From Acetobacter peroxydans (lineage in GTDB: Bacteria > Pseudomonadota > Alphaproteobacteria > Acetobacterales > Acetobacteraceae), in the NCBI RefSeq assembly GCF_006539345.1, contig NZ_BJMV01000008.1:62001-126000 (forward strand): a DNA stretch of 64,000 nt, read 5' to 3'. The stretch's first letter is position 1, and each line of letters opens with the position of its first letter. The notes beneath the pieces were generated by a model. That model searched no databases, was not told the DNA's origin, and saw only the letters and a program-made list of their open reading frames with translations. A program made the translations under genes and the position numbers. This document shows, piece after piece, positions 26,099 through 35,101 of this stretch.

Positions 26099-27283
26099 TC
26101 AGCCCGGAACCGACAAATCCGTCAACCGCCTATATTCCTGCATGGCGTAACGGTCTGTCATGGAGGCCACGTAATCCGCCACCACGCGACGCAAGACTAT
26201 GGCGTCGCCATCGGGAATCTCCCTCTGGCGGTCGGCGGGCAGCAATGTAGGCGACTCTGTCAGAATGGTGAACAGCTCGCGTGTCAGATGCCGCGCCTTA
26301 TGCGTCATGCGGTTCACCTTCCAGTGCTTGTACAACTGCGGGAACAGGAACTTGCGTATCCCTTTATTGGCGCGGCTCATATGCTCGCCCAGCGCCACCA
26401 CAGGGCCAGAGGCCGCGCGGATATCCGCCACATCCCGCGGGGCCAGATCGGCCAGACGCTCCCGGGTGCAGGCCAGCGCATCCGTTACCAGCTCATTGAT
26501 AATCCGACGCACCATCTCATGCCTGATCCGCCGTGCCGTCCGAGGGTCGGAAGCAGGCAGGTCTGCGGCCAGCTTCCTTGCCGTCGCCAAGGCCTCGCCC
26601 ACCAGCGGCACATCCACCAGATCATCAAGAGAAAGCAGGCCGGACTTCACGCCGTCATCCAGGTCGTGACCATGGTAGGCGATGTCATCAGCAAGGGCAG
26701 CCACCTGCGCTTCCGCCGAGGCATAGGTGCCGAGATCAAGGGGGAAAAGGGCATCCAGCGCACTCATACGCTCGGAAGGGTTGCGCAACGGCCCGTTATG
26801 CTTGGCCATCCCTTCGAGGGTCTCCCACGTAAGGTTCAGCCCATCGAACGCAATATAACGCCGCTCCAACAGCATGACCTGCCGCAAGGCCTGCGTGTTG
26901 TGGTCAAAACCACCCCATGGCTGCATGAGGGTGGCCAGCGCGTCCTCTCCCGCATGGCCGAAGGGCGTATGCCCCAGATCATGGGCAAGGGACACGGCTT
27001 CGGTCAGGTCTTCATCCAGTCCCAGGTGGCGCGCCATGGAACGGGCGACCTGCGCCACTTCCAGCGAATGTGTCAGCCGGGTGCGGAAGAAATCGCCCTC
27101 ATGGTTGACGAAAACCTGCGTCTTGTATTGCAGCCGCCTGAAAGCAGAGGAATGCACCACCCTGTCGCGGTCGCGCTGCCAGGGGGAACGCGTGCTGGAT
27201 TCCGGCTCGGAATACAGCCGCCGTGCGCGCCCTTCTCCCGTGCGGACGGCATACGGCGCGAGACCGATCCCTGCTGCCTGCAT
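26099..27283 (-). CDS. dgt: Deoxyguanosinetriphosphate triphosphohydrolase-like protein
   Basis: An HD-domain dNTPase that splits dNTPs to nucleoside and triphosphate. The ATG at 27283 has GGGGAGAAG upstream and gives 394 residues. The metal site is visible as FRTRLTHSLEVAQVAR and SLAHDLGHTPFGHAGEDAL, and the N-terminus shows YSEPESSTRSPWQRDRDRVVHSSAFRRL, all characteristic of the Dgt-like type 2 group. It diverges from erpA. Substrate preference among dNTPs cannot be read from sequence. Confidence 0.93.
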   Translation of the reverse strand: MQAAGIGLAPYAVRTGEGRARRLYSEPESSTRSPWQRDRDRVVHSSAFRRLQYKTQVFVNHEGDFFRTRLTHSLEVAQVARSMARHLGLDEDLTEAVSLAHDLGHTPFGHAGEDALATLMQPWGGFDHNTQALRQVMLLERRYIAFDGLNLTWETLEGMAKHNGPLRNPSERMSALDALFPLDLGTYASAEAQVAALADDIAYHGHDLDDGVKSGLLSLDDLVDVPLVGEALATARKLAADLPASDPRTARRIRHEMVRRIINELVTDALACTRERLADLAPRDVADIRAASGPVVALGEHMSRANKGIRKFLFPQLYKHWKVNRMTHKARHLTRELFTILTESPTLLPADRQREIPDGDAIVLRRVVADYVASMTDRYAMQEYRRLTDLSVPG

Positions 27284-27453
27284 CCTGTCTTCTCCCCTTG
27301 CTCCGCCCGGCACTCCGGCCCACGCCATGGGGCGGCCGCAGTTCCTTACCGGCGGCTTTGAACTACCTGTACTCTAGTCCATTGCAGGAAAGTTGACCAT
27401 TGCGGCTCTGTTTGCTCTTCAAACCGGCACACGGGCGGACTATCTATGCGGGT

Positions 27454-27825
27454 ATGACACAGCCAGCCCCTTCTTTTTCCGTATCGGATGCTGCGGCAAC
27501 GCGCATCAGTTCCGTGATCGCCAAGAAACAGGCGGGCGCCACACCGGAAAGCCCCGCCCCTGCCGCCCTGCGCGTTGCCGTAGAGTCAGGCGGATGCAAC
27601 GGTTTCCAGTATCTTTTCACGCTCATTCCGCCAGAGGCCATCAACGCCGAGGATACGCGGATTGAGAAAAATGGTGCGCTGGTGGTGGTTGACCCCGCAA
27701 GCCTCGACCTGCTGACCGGTGCGGAACTGGACTTCGCGGACAAGCTGATGGGCGCGCATTTTGCCGTGACCAACCCCAATGCGGCTTCATCCTGCGGGTG
27801 CGGCACGAGCTTTTCCCTCGCATGA
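27454..27825 (+). CDS. erpA: ErpA-type iron-sulfur cluster insertion protein
   Basis: An A-type carrier of 123 residues that delivers Fe-S clusters to apoproteins. The three conserved cysteines are present: C48 in SGGCNGFQY and C114/C116 in SSCGCGTSF. The ATG at 27454 gives the normal family start (FSVSDAAATRI); an upstream TTG extension lacks homology-like character. It overlaps xthA by 4 bp. ErpA, IscA and SufA are hard to separate; ErpA is preferred from the stand-alone location outside an isc or suf cluster. Confidence 0.88.
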   Translation: MTQPAPSFSVSDAAATRISSVIAKKQAGATPESPAPAALRVAVESGGCNGFQYLFTLIPPEAINAEDTRIEKNGALVVVDPASLDLLTGAELDFADKLMGAHFAVTNPNAASSCGCGTSFSLA

Positions 27826-28607
27826 AGCTCGCGACATGGAACGTTAACTCCGTTCGGCCCCGACTGGAACTGGTGCTGGAGTGGCTGGCACGTGAACAGC
27901 CCGATGTGCTGATGCTGCAGGAAATCAAATGCGAAACGGAGCAGTTTCCCACGCAGGCCTTTGAGGCGGCGGGCTATGGCTGCGCGGTTGTCGGACAGAA
28001 GACCTATAACGGCGTGGCCACCCTGTCCCACACCCCGTTTGAAATCACCAACGCGAGTCTGCCCGGCGTTGCCGACCCTGCCGCACGCTACATAGAAATC
28101 CGCACACAAGGGCTGCTGCTGGGCAACCTCTACCTACCCAATGGCAATTCCGGCGGGGAGGAAGGCTACGCCACCAAGCTGGCCTTTGCCGATGCCCTGC
28201 ATGACCGCGCCCAGACGCTGTTGCAGGCGAATACGGATTTCGTCCTGGCCGGGGATTACAATATCTGCCCCACGCCGGAAGACTGCGCCCCCGGCGCACT
28301 CGGGCCGGAAGATGCGCTGGTGCGCCCACAAAGCCGAGCCGCGTGGCGCCGCCTGCGCTGGCTGGGCCTGACAGACGCGCTGCGCGCCCTGCACCCGCAC
28401 GGCGCCGCTTATACATTCTGGGACTATCAGGCCCGCGCGTGGGAGCGTGACAGTGGCCTGCGGATCGACCACATGCTGCTCTCCCCCCGCGTGGCCGAGC
28501 GTCTGCGCACGGCGGCACCAGACCGCGAGGAGCGCGAGAAGCCACGCCCGTCAGACCATGTACCGCTTGTCGTGACCCTGTCTGAACCGCCGCCGCGTTC
28601 ACACTAA
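27822..28607 (+). CDS. xthA: Exodeoxyribonuclease III
   Basis: AP endonuclease and 3'-5' exonuclease of base-excision repair. The ATG at 27822 overlaps the erpA stop (ATGA) and gives 261 residues starting MKLATWNVNSVRPR. Catalytic contexts are visible: LMLQEIKCE (metal-binding Glu), GDYNICPTPED, DYQARAWERDSGLRIDHMLLS, and the final SDHVPLVV with the catalytic His. Pairing with erpA in one transcript is conserved in related alphaproteobacteria as far as I recall. Confidence 0.95.
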   Translation: MKLATWNVNSVRPRLELVLEWLAREQPDVLMLQEIKCETEQFPTQAFEAAGYGCAVVGQKTYNGVATLSHTPFEITNASLPGVADPAARYIEIRTQGLLLGNLYLPNGNSGGEEGYATKLAFADALHDRAQTLLQANTDFVLAGDYNICPTPEDCAPGALGPEDALVRPQSRAAWRRLRWLGLTDALRALHPHGAAYTFWDYQARAWERDSGLRIDHMLLSPRVAERLRTAAPDREEREKPRPSDHVPLVVTLSEPPPRSH

Positions 28608-28763
28608 CGTGATAAACCCCTTCCGACTCCCTGCGTTGCACCGTCAGGGGTTGCAAGGGCAGGCTTTTTGGCCACAGTAAACCCTTAACAACGGTGCTGA
28701 CTCTGGACACCAGTCCGGTGACGGTACCGCCGTTGACGTCAAATAGAGACAGGGAGAAGACCC

Positions 28764-28844
28764 ATGGCTTGGAACGCACCGAAAGTTACGGAAATTCCGC
28801 TGGGCGCAGAAATCAACAGCTACGTCTGCGGTCAGAAGAAATAA
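28764..28844 (+). CDS. pqqA: PqqA, precursor peptide of pyrroloquinoline quinone
   Basis: A 26-residue peptide beginning MAWNAPKVTEIPLG and containing GAEINSYVCG. The glutamate (E16) and tyrosine (Y20) in the E-x3-Y motif are the residues that PqqE cross-links and that become PQQ. An AGGGAGAAG ribosome-binding site precedes the ATG. A strong hairpin terminator follows 28 bp after the stop, before pqqB, suggesting that pqqA is transcribed in excess over pqqBCDE. Confidence 0.98.
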   Translation: MAWNAPKVTEIPLGAEINSYVCGQKK

Positions 28845-28871
28845 GACGGAACGCGGTTCCATCTGTATTTC

Positions 28872-28922
28872 AGCCGCCAGCCCCGGACAGGCGATCCCGT
28901 TCGGAGCTGGCGGCTTTTTTTT
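28872..28922 (+). terminator. Intrinsic terminator/attenuator between pqqA and pqqB
   Basis: A perfect 10-bp stem agccgccagc (28872-28881) and gctggcggct (28906-28915), with a 24-nt loop, runs directly into a tract of nine T (28914-28922). It lies inside the pqq operon, between the precursor peptide gene and the biosynthetic genes. Confidence 0.9.
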
Positions 28923-28939
28923 GACTGGACTGTAGGCGG

Positions 28940-29851
28940 ATGCTCCATATCGTTGTTCTAGGCGCTGCGGCTGGCGGCGGTTTTCCACAATGGAATTCCA
29001 ACGCACCAGCATGTCAGCGCGCCCGGTCAGGAGACCCTGCTGCTCCTGCCCGCACACAGGCTTCCATTGCCATCAGCGGTGATGGTGTCGCGTGGTACGT
29101 GCTCAATGCCTCGCCTGATCTGCGCGCCCAGATCAACGCCACGCCGGACATGCACCCCAAGGACGGGCTGCGCTCCTCCCCTATCCGGGGTGTCTTCCTG
29201 ACCAGCGGTGAGATTGACGCCATCATCGGCCTGCTGACCCTGCGTGAACGCCAGCCTTTCGGGCTGTACGCCACGGAGCAGGTACTGGGCCAGCTTGCAG
29301 CCAATCCCATCTTCAGCGCGCTGGACAGCACGATTGTCCCCCGCAACACGCTGGTGCTGGATCAGCCCGTGCCGCTTGAGCCTGCGGGCCTGTCCATTAC
29401 TCCCTTTGCCGTACCCGGCAAGGTGCCGCTCTATGCCGAACGGGGTGAAAACCCGGCCGAGGTCCTGATCAACGGCGAAAATATCGGCCTGGAAATTACG
29501 GACGGGCGCGCCCGCGCTCTGTTCATTCCCGGCTGCGCACTTATGACCGACGCGTTGCGCGCGCGCATACGCGGAGCCGATGCCGTATTCTTTGACGGCA
29601 CGCTCTGGACCGATGACGAGATGATCCGCGCAGGGCTCGGCAGCAAGACAGGCCACCGCATGGGCCACATGTCCATTGCGGACAGACCTGATGGTACCAT
29701 CGAGAGCTTCCGTTCACTCGATGTCAGGCGTAAAATTTTTATTCACATCAACAATTCCAACCCTGTTCTGCTGGCCGAAACGCCTGAACGTGCCGCGGCT
29801 GAACAGGCTGGGTGGGATGTTGCTTTTGACGGCATGAAGATCACACTATGA
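28940..29851 (+). CDS. pqqB: PqqB, PQQ biosynthesis metallo-beta-lactamase-fold protein
   Basis: PqqB is a 303-residue metallo-beta-lactamase-fold protein thought to hydroxylate the tyrosine-derived part of the PQQ precursor. The glycine-rich LGAAAGGGFPQWN start, the ILNASPDLR-like segment (VLNASPDLRAQI) and KTGHRMGHMSI are typical. The structural zinc motif known from Pseudomonas (CxCxxC after FPQWN) is here S-N-A-P-A-C, with only the last cysteine (C25) kept. It starts 18 bp after the intra-operon terminator and overlaps pqqC by 4 bp. Confidence 0.97.
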   Translation: MLHIVVLGAAAGGGFPQWNSNAPACQRARSGDPAAPARTQASIAISGDGVAWYVLNASPDLRAQINATPDMHPKDGLRSSPIRGVFLTSGEIDAIIGLLTLRERQPFGLYATEQVLGQLAANPIFSALDSTIVPRNTLVLDQPVPLEPAGLSITPFAVPGKVPLYAERGENPAEVLINGENIGLEITDGRARALFIPGCALMTDALRARIRGADAVFFDGTLWTDDEMIRAGLGSKTGHRMGHMSIADRPDGTIESFRSLDVRRKIFIHINNSNPVLLAETPERAAAEQAGWDVAFDGMKITL

Positions 29852-30603
29852 GCACCACAACAGCCCCCACCCGCCTCCTGTCCCCTGATGAACTCGAGGC
29901 CGCCCTGCGCGCCATTGGCGCAGAGCGCTACCACAACCTGCACCCGTTCCATCGCGCCCTGCATGACGGCAAGCTGCACAAGGCGCAGGTGCAGGCATGG
30001 GCCCTGAACCGCTATTATTATCAGGCCCGTATTCCGGCCAAGGACGCGACCCTGCTGGCGCGCCTGCCCACTACCGAACTGCGCCGCGAATGGCGCCGCC
30101 GCGTGGAAGACCACGACGGCACCAGCCCGGAAACAGGGGGCATTGCCCGCTGGCTGAAGCTTACGGACGGCCTTGGGCTTGACCGCGCTTATGTGGAATC
30201 GCTCGAAGGGCTGTTGCCCACCACGCGCTTTGCCGTGGATGCCTACGTGCATTTCGTGGGCGAGCGTCCGATTCTGGAAGCCATTGCCTCATCCCTGACC
30301 GAGCTGTTCTCGCCCACCATCATCAGCGAACGCGTGTCGGGTATGCTGCGGAACTACAACTTCATTACTGAAGAAACGCTGGCCTATTTCAAACCCCGGC
30401 TCACACAGGCTCCGCAGGACTCGGCCTTCGCGCTGGCCTACGTGAAGGAACACGCCCGCACGCCGGAACAGCAGCAGGCTGTGCTGGCAGCGCTGCGCTT
30501 CAAGTGCGATGTGCTGTGGTCCATGCTTGATGCGCTCGACTACTCCTATGTCCTGCCCGGCCGCATTCCGCCGGGGGCTTTCCGCCCCGACACCACGGCA
30601 TGA
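29848..30603 (+). CDS. pqqC: PqqC, PQQ synthase
   Basis: PqqC catalyses the last step, ring closure and an eight-electron oxidation of AHQQ to PQQ by O2 without metal. The 251-residue length equals the family norm. Recognisable stretches are RYHNLHPFHRALHDGKL, WALNRYYYQARIPAKDA, RRVEDHDGTSPETGGIARWL and FVGERPILEAIASSLTELFSP. The ATG overlaps the pqqB stop, and the gene overlaps pqqD by 4 bp. Confidence 0.98.
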   Translation: MSTTTAPTRLLSPDELEAALRAIGAERYHNLHPFHRALHDGKLHKAQVQAWALNRYYYQARIPAKDATLLARLPTTELRREWRRRVEDHDGTSPETGGIARWLKLTDGLGLDRAYVESLEGLLPTTRFAVDAYVHFVGERPILEAIASSLTELFSPTIISERVSGMLRNYNFITEETLAYFKPRLTQAPQDSAFALAYVKEHARTPEQQQAVLAALRFKCDVLWSMLDALDYSYVLPGRIPPGAFRPDTTA

Positions 30604-30899
30604 CAGGGCAGACCGTCCCTGCACTGATGACGGAAGACAGCGTGCCGCGCTTCGCGCGCGGCACGCGCCTGCAATACGACCGCGTGCGTGAAACATGGTT
30701 TATTCAGGCCCCTGAACGGGCCTTCATGGCCGATGCCATTGCGGTGGAAGTGCTGCAACTGGTAGATGGAACCCGGACACTGGCAGCGGTCATCGACACG
30801 CTGGCCGAGAAATTTGACGCACCGCGCAAGGTTATCACGCAGGACGTTCTGGCCCTTGTAAACGACCTCGCGGGCAAACAGGTTCTGGTGCACGCATGA
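30600..30899 (+). CDS. pqqD: PqqD, PqqA peptide chaperone
   Basis: PqqD presents the PqqA peptide to the radical enzyme PqqE. The 99-residue protein matches the family core: PRFARGTRLQYDRVRETWFIQAPER, then ALEVLQLVDG-like AVEVLQLVDGTRTLAAVIDTLAEKF. The C-terminal LALVNDLAGKQVL helix also fits. Overlapping start and stop codons with pqqC and pqqE imply coupled translation. Confidence 0.97.
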   Translation: MTGQTVPALMTEDSVPRFARGTRLQYDRVRETWFIQAPERAFMADAIAVEVLQLVDGTRTLAAVIDTLAEKFDAPRKVITQDVLALVNDLAGKQVLVHA

Positions 30900-31981
30900 C
30901 GACCCCCCCTCCCATGAGCCTGCTGGCGGAACTGACCCATCGGTGCCCGCTGCAATGCCCCTACTGCTCCAACCCCCTGCGGCTGGACCCACGCGCGACG
31001 GAACTGGACACCGCAACATGGTGCCGCGTGATGGATGAAGCCGCCACCATGGGCGTGCTGCAGGTGCATTTTTCAGGCGGCGAACCCATGGCCCGGTCGG
31101 ATCTGCCCGATCTCGTGCGCCATGCGGCAGGAGTGGGCCTGTATTCGAATCTCATTACCTCCGGTGTGCTGCTCAACCCGGCCTCTCTGGCCGCGCTGGC
31201 GGATGCCGGGCTGGATCATATCCAGCTCTCGTTTCAGGATGCCCTGCCCGATCCGGGTGACAGGGTGGCCAACATGACGGGCGCGCACGCCAAAAAACTG
31301 GAAGCTGCCCGGCTGATCGTGGCCGAGGGCATTCCCCTTACGCTCAATTTTGTGGTGCACCGGCAGAATGCAGAGCGCGTGCCCGCCATGCTGCTGCTGG
31401 CCGAACAGCTAGGCGCGCGCCGGGTAGAAATTGCCCATACCCAGTATTATGGCTGGGGCCTGCTCAATCGCGATGCCCTGCTGCCAGACCGCGCCCAGCT
31501 TGCCCTGACTGAACAGGCGGTAGCCGAGGCCCGCACCCGCCTTGCGGGCCGCATGACCATCGATTTCGTAACCCCTGACTATTATGCCGAAGAGCCCAAA
31601 CCCTGCATGGGCGGCTGGGGCCAGCGATTTATGAACGTATCACCCACAGGGCGGGTGCTGCCGTGTCATGCGGCGGAGAGCATCCCCAACGTCGAATTTC
31701 CCTCCGTGGCCGAGACATCTCTGGCCGATATATGGGAAAATGCCCCGCTGTTCACGATGTTCCGTGGCACGGACTGGATGCCTGAACCCTGCCGCTCCTG
31801 CTCCGCGCAGACACAGGACTGGGGCGGCTGCCGCTGCCAGGCTCTGGCACTGGCGGGCAACGCAGGAGCGGCAGACCCCGTCTGCCACAAAGCCCCGGAT
31901 CATGGGATTGTGGAGCGCGCCATTGCCGCGCGCCCAGAAACACCCCCAGCCTTTCGCTACCGCCGTTACGGCAGCGCCTGA
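30896..31981 (+). CDS. pqqE: PqqE, radical SAM enzyme cross-linking PqqA
   Basis: PqqE forms the carbon-carbon bond between Glu and Tyr of PqqA. The 361-residue protein carries the radical-SAM cluster motif C17-x3-C21-x2-C24 in RCPLQCPYC, the SAM-contact FSGGEPMAR, and a C-terminal SPASM region with auxiliary-cluster cysteines (CMGGWGQ, VLPCHAAES, PEPCRSCSAQTQDWGGCRCQ, DPVCHKAPDH). It ends the pqq operon. pqqF/G-type protease genes are not adjacent, as is common. Confidence 0.98.
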   Translation: MTTPPPMSLLAELTHRCPLQCPYCSNPLRLDPRATELDTATWCRVMDEAATMGVLQVHFSGGEPMARSDLPDLVRHAAGVGLYSNLITSGVLLNPASLAALADAGLDHIQLSFQDALPDPGDRVANMTGAHAKKLEAARLIVAEGIPLTLNFVVHRQNAERVPAMLLLAEQLGARRVEIAHTQYYGWGLLNRDALLPDRAQLALTEQAVAEARTRLAGRMTIDFVTPDYYAEEPKPCMGGWGQRFMNVSPTGRVLPCHAAESIPNVEFPSVAETSLADIWENAPLFTMFRGTDWMPEPCRSCSAQTQDWGGCRCQALALAGNAGAADPVCHKAPDHGIVERAIAARPETPPAFRYRRYGSA

Positions 31982-31993
31982 CCGCAGCACACC

Positions 31994-34900
31994 TTACGCC
32001 TGCTTTTTACGCTCGCGTCCGTACAGCGCGGCATACAGGGTGGGCAGCACCAGCAATGTCAGGAAGGTGCAGGAAACCAGCCCTCCGATCACCACGGTTG
32101 CCAGCGGCTTTTCCACCTCGGCTCCTTCGCTCATGGAAAAGGCCATGGGGAAAAAGCCAAGGCACGCCACCGTGGCCGTGGCCATGACAGGGCGGAAACG
32201 ATCCCGGACAGCCGCAACAGCGGCCCGGAAAGGCGTTGCCCCTTCTTTCTTGAGATCGCGCATATAGGACACCAGAACCAGACCGTTCATGGTGGCCACA
32301 CCAAACAGGGCGATAAAGCCCACACCCGCCGAAATACTGAAGGGCAGCCCCCGCAGATAGAGAGCGAGAATACCGCCCGTGGCCGCAAACGGCAGGTTGA
32401 CGAACACAAGGGCAGCCAACCCCAGTTCACCCAGCGCCATAACCAGCAGCAGAAAAATAAGCGCCAGCATGACCGGCACCACAATCTCCAGCCGGGCAAC
32501 CGCAGTCTGGAGATTACGGAACTGACCGCTCCATTCGAGATAATAACCGGGGGGCAGCAACACGTGCGCGCGCACCGCCGCCTGTGCCGCCTGCACGAAG
32601 GAACTCAGGTCACGCCCGCGCACATTGGCCTGCACCATGCTCCGCCGCATCCCCTGTTCACGCCGGATGGCAGGCGGCCCGTCGTTGAGGATGATATGCG
32701 CGACCTGCGAGAGATCAATTGTCTTGTCATCACGGGTAATGATCGGCAGCGTGCGGATATCCTCCAGATTTTCACGCGCATCGGGCTGAAGGCGCACTTC
32801 TGTCGGGATCAACGCACCATCCACCACCACGGGCGGGCCATAATGGCCACCCAGCGCTTCTACCGCGTCGATGACGGAGGACGTTTCAACATTCATGCGC
32901 GCCGCAGCGGTGCGGTTCACATCAATATGCAGATAGGGAATAGTGCCAACATCCTGCGGCGCGACGTCCGCAGCCCCCGGCACCTTGCTCACGACATCCG
33001 CGATCCGGGCTGATAGCCGCGCCAGTTCCTTCAGGTCAGGCCCATACACACCAATAGCGATCTGCGAGCGTACGCCAGAAAGCAGGTCATCCATACGCAT
33101 CTGGATCGGCTGGCTCCAGTTATACAGCGAGCCGGGGTTATCGTGCATCAGGGCGGCGTTGAAGGCTTTCACCAGCCCTTCCTGCGTGGTGGCGGTCTTC
33201 CACTCATCGCGAGGCTTGAGCAGAATATAGGTATCACTCTGCTCGCCCCCCTGCGGATCTGTCGGAATGGACGCCGTGCCCGTAACGCTCACCACCGAGC
33301 GGATATCAGGAAAACGCCGCAGCGTGCGCTCTATGGCCTCCGCCGACCGCAGCGACGCATCGAGCGAAATACCCGGCGGCCGCGTGGAGGTCACGATCAG
33401 GTCGCCTTCCTGCAACTGGGGAATGAACTCGCCCCCCAGCCGTGTCGCCAGCCCGCAACAAACCACCAGAAACATCAGCGCCACCCCCACGACCGCGCGC
33501 GTGTGCTTCATGCACCAGGCCGAGGCAGGCTGAAAGGCACGCCACAGAAACGCAATGAAGCGCGTGTGGTGGGGGTCATCATGGGCGCGGTCGCGGGCCT
33601 CGTCCTTCTTGGCCGAGGCAGACCGCCCCGAGCCCAGCCAGACACACAGGGCAGGCACACAGACCAGCGAATAAATGAGCGAGGCCACAAGTGCGAGAAT
33701 GACTGTTTCCGCCATGGGCCTGAACATGCGCCCTTCCACACCCTGCAAGGTCAGGATGGGCAGATACACCATGGCAATGATCAGCACCGCGAACACAACC
33801 GGCCGCATGACACTACGTACGGTGTAAAGCACCGTCTGCATCAGGGGTTCAGCCGGCCTGCGCCTGTGTAGTACGTTCTCGACAATCACGAGCGAACTAT
33901 CGACCACCATGCCGAAGTCGATCGCGCCCAGACTGAGCAGATTGGCCGAAATACCAAGGTGGTGCATACCCACCATGGCCACCACCAGCGAGAACGGAAT
34001 GACGGAAATGATGATGATGGAGGCCCGGGCATCGCCAATAACCAGCAGCAGCACGGCCAGAACCAGAAACGCCCCTACCACCAGGTTTTCGCGCACGGTA
34101 TCAACGGTTTTGGCAGTCAGCACCGCGCGGCTGTAATAGGGCTCCAGCGTCACGCCTTCGGGCAGGGTCGCCTGAATCTGCGGCAGTTCACGGCTGAGGG
34201 CAGCCAGTGTCGCCCGTGCGCTGGCTCCCTGCTGGAGCAGCACGACCGCACTCACGATCTCGCCGTTGCCATCCCGCGTCACGCCCCCCAGACGCGGGCG
34301 GCGACCTTTGCGCACCGTGCCGATATCGCGCATGTGAATCACGGCGCCATTCGGCCCGCTTTTGACCTGCACCTCGCCCAGTTCGTTCAGATCGTCGATC
34401 AGGGAGCGGCCGACAATAACGTGCTGTTCGTCGTTATGTTCGATCCATGCGCCACCCGCCACCTCGTTCCCCGTATCCAGCGCGTGGAACACATCGGTCA
34501 CGGACACCTTGTACTGCCGCAGCGCCTCGGGATTTATGGCGACCTCATAGGTCTGCGAAGCGCCACCATTGACGTTGACATCCACCACCCCATCCACCAA
34601 ACGCAGACGGGGCACCACATCCCAGACCATCAGGCGGTTGAGGTCTTCGAGCGTCTGCTCCTTGCCCTTGATCTGAAGGTGCAGAATTTCACCCATGCCG
34701 GTAGCCAGGGGGCCGAGATCAATACTGAGCCCCGGCACGCTCACGCTGTCACGCGCCAGAGGCAGCCGCTGCACCACCATCTCGCGGTCACGGTAAATAT
34801 CCGTACCTTCATCAAACTGCAGGTACAGCACAGCAACGCCCGTGCGCGAAACCGAGCGCATACCGCTCAGCCCCACCACACCAGACATCACTTTTTCAAT

Positions 34901-35098
34901 CGGGGCGGTAACGAGTTTTTCGACTTCTTCCGTTGCAAGACCCGGGGCCTGAACTGTTACCAGCACCTGCGTGGGTGAAATATCGGGCACGGGCTCGACC
35001 GGCAGGCTCCACAGATCGGCCAGCCCGGCCACCATCAGCAAACCCACAACGCAGAACAGGAAAACCCGTTTTTCGATAAACCAGCGGAAAAACGCCAT
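31994..35098 (-). CDS. CzcA-type heavy-metal RND efflux pump
   Basis: A 1034-residue proton-driven inner-membrane pump of the heavy-metal RND group. It has the paired halves of the superfamily: helix 1 near 12-30, periplasmic domain with PVPDISPTQVLVTVQAPG, a central helix bundle from about 338, and second-half helices near the end. The intramembrane motif DFGMVVD (D394-D400) carries the aspartates of CzcA-like divalent-metal pumps, which suggests Co/Zn/Cd rather than Cu/Ag. The metal itself is inference. It follows the membrane fusion protein with a 3-bp gap. Confidence 0.92.
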   Translation of the reverse strand: MAFFRWFIEKRVFLFCVVGLLMVAGLADLWSLPVEPVPDISPTQVLVTVQAPGLATEEVEKLVTAPIEKVMSGVVGLSGMRSVSRTGVAVLYLQFDEGTDIYRDREMVVQRLPLARDSVSVPGLSIDLGPLATGMGEILHLQIKGKEQTLEDLNRLMVWDVVPRLRLVDGVVDVNVNGGASQTYEVAINPEALRQYKVSVTDVFHALDTGNEVAGGAWIEHNDEQHVIVGRSLIDDLNELGEVQVKSGPNGAVIHMRDIGTVRKGRRPRLGGVTRDGNGEIVSAVVLLQQGASARATLAALSRELPQIQATLPEGVTLEPYYSRAVLTAKTVDTVRENLVVGAFLVLAVLLLVIGDARASIIIISVIPFSLVVAMVGMHHLGISANLLSLGAIDFGMVVDSSLVIVENVLHRRRPAEPLMQTVLYTVRSVMRPVVFAVLIIAMVYLPILTLQGVEGRMFRPMAETVILALVASLIYSLVCVPALCVWLGSGRSASAKKDEARDRAHDDPHHTRFIAFLWRAFQPASAWCMKHTRAVVGVALMFLVVCCGLATRLGGEFIPQLQEGDLIVTSTRPPGISLDASLRSAEAIERTLRRFPDIRSVVSVTGTASIPTDPQGGEQSDTYILLKPRDEWKTATTQEGLVKAFNAALMHDNPGSLYNWSQPIQMRMDDLLSGVRSQIAIGVYGPDLKELARLSARIADVVSKVPGAADVAPQDVGTIPYLHIDVNRTAAARMNVETSSVIDAVEALGGHYGPPVVVDGALIPTEVRLQPDARENLEDIRTLPIITRDDKTIDLSQVAHIILNDGPPAIRREQGMRRSMVQANVRGRDLSSFVQAAQAAVRAHVLLPPGYYLEWSGQFRNLQTAVARLEIVVPVMLALIFLLLVMALGELGLAALVFVNLPFAATGGILALYLRGLPFSISAGVGFIALFGVATMNGLVLVSYMRDLKKEGATPFRAAVAAVRDRFRPVMATATVACLGFFPMAFSMSEGAEVEKPLATVVIGGLVSCTFLTLLVLPTLYAALYGRERKKQA

Positions 35099-35101
35099 GA
35101 A

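Noticed and set aside
24609..26150. A 513-codon open frame antisense to argS
   Set aside because: It mirrors argS codon bias, has no recognisable domain or ribosome-binding site, and argS is certain.
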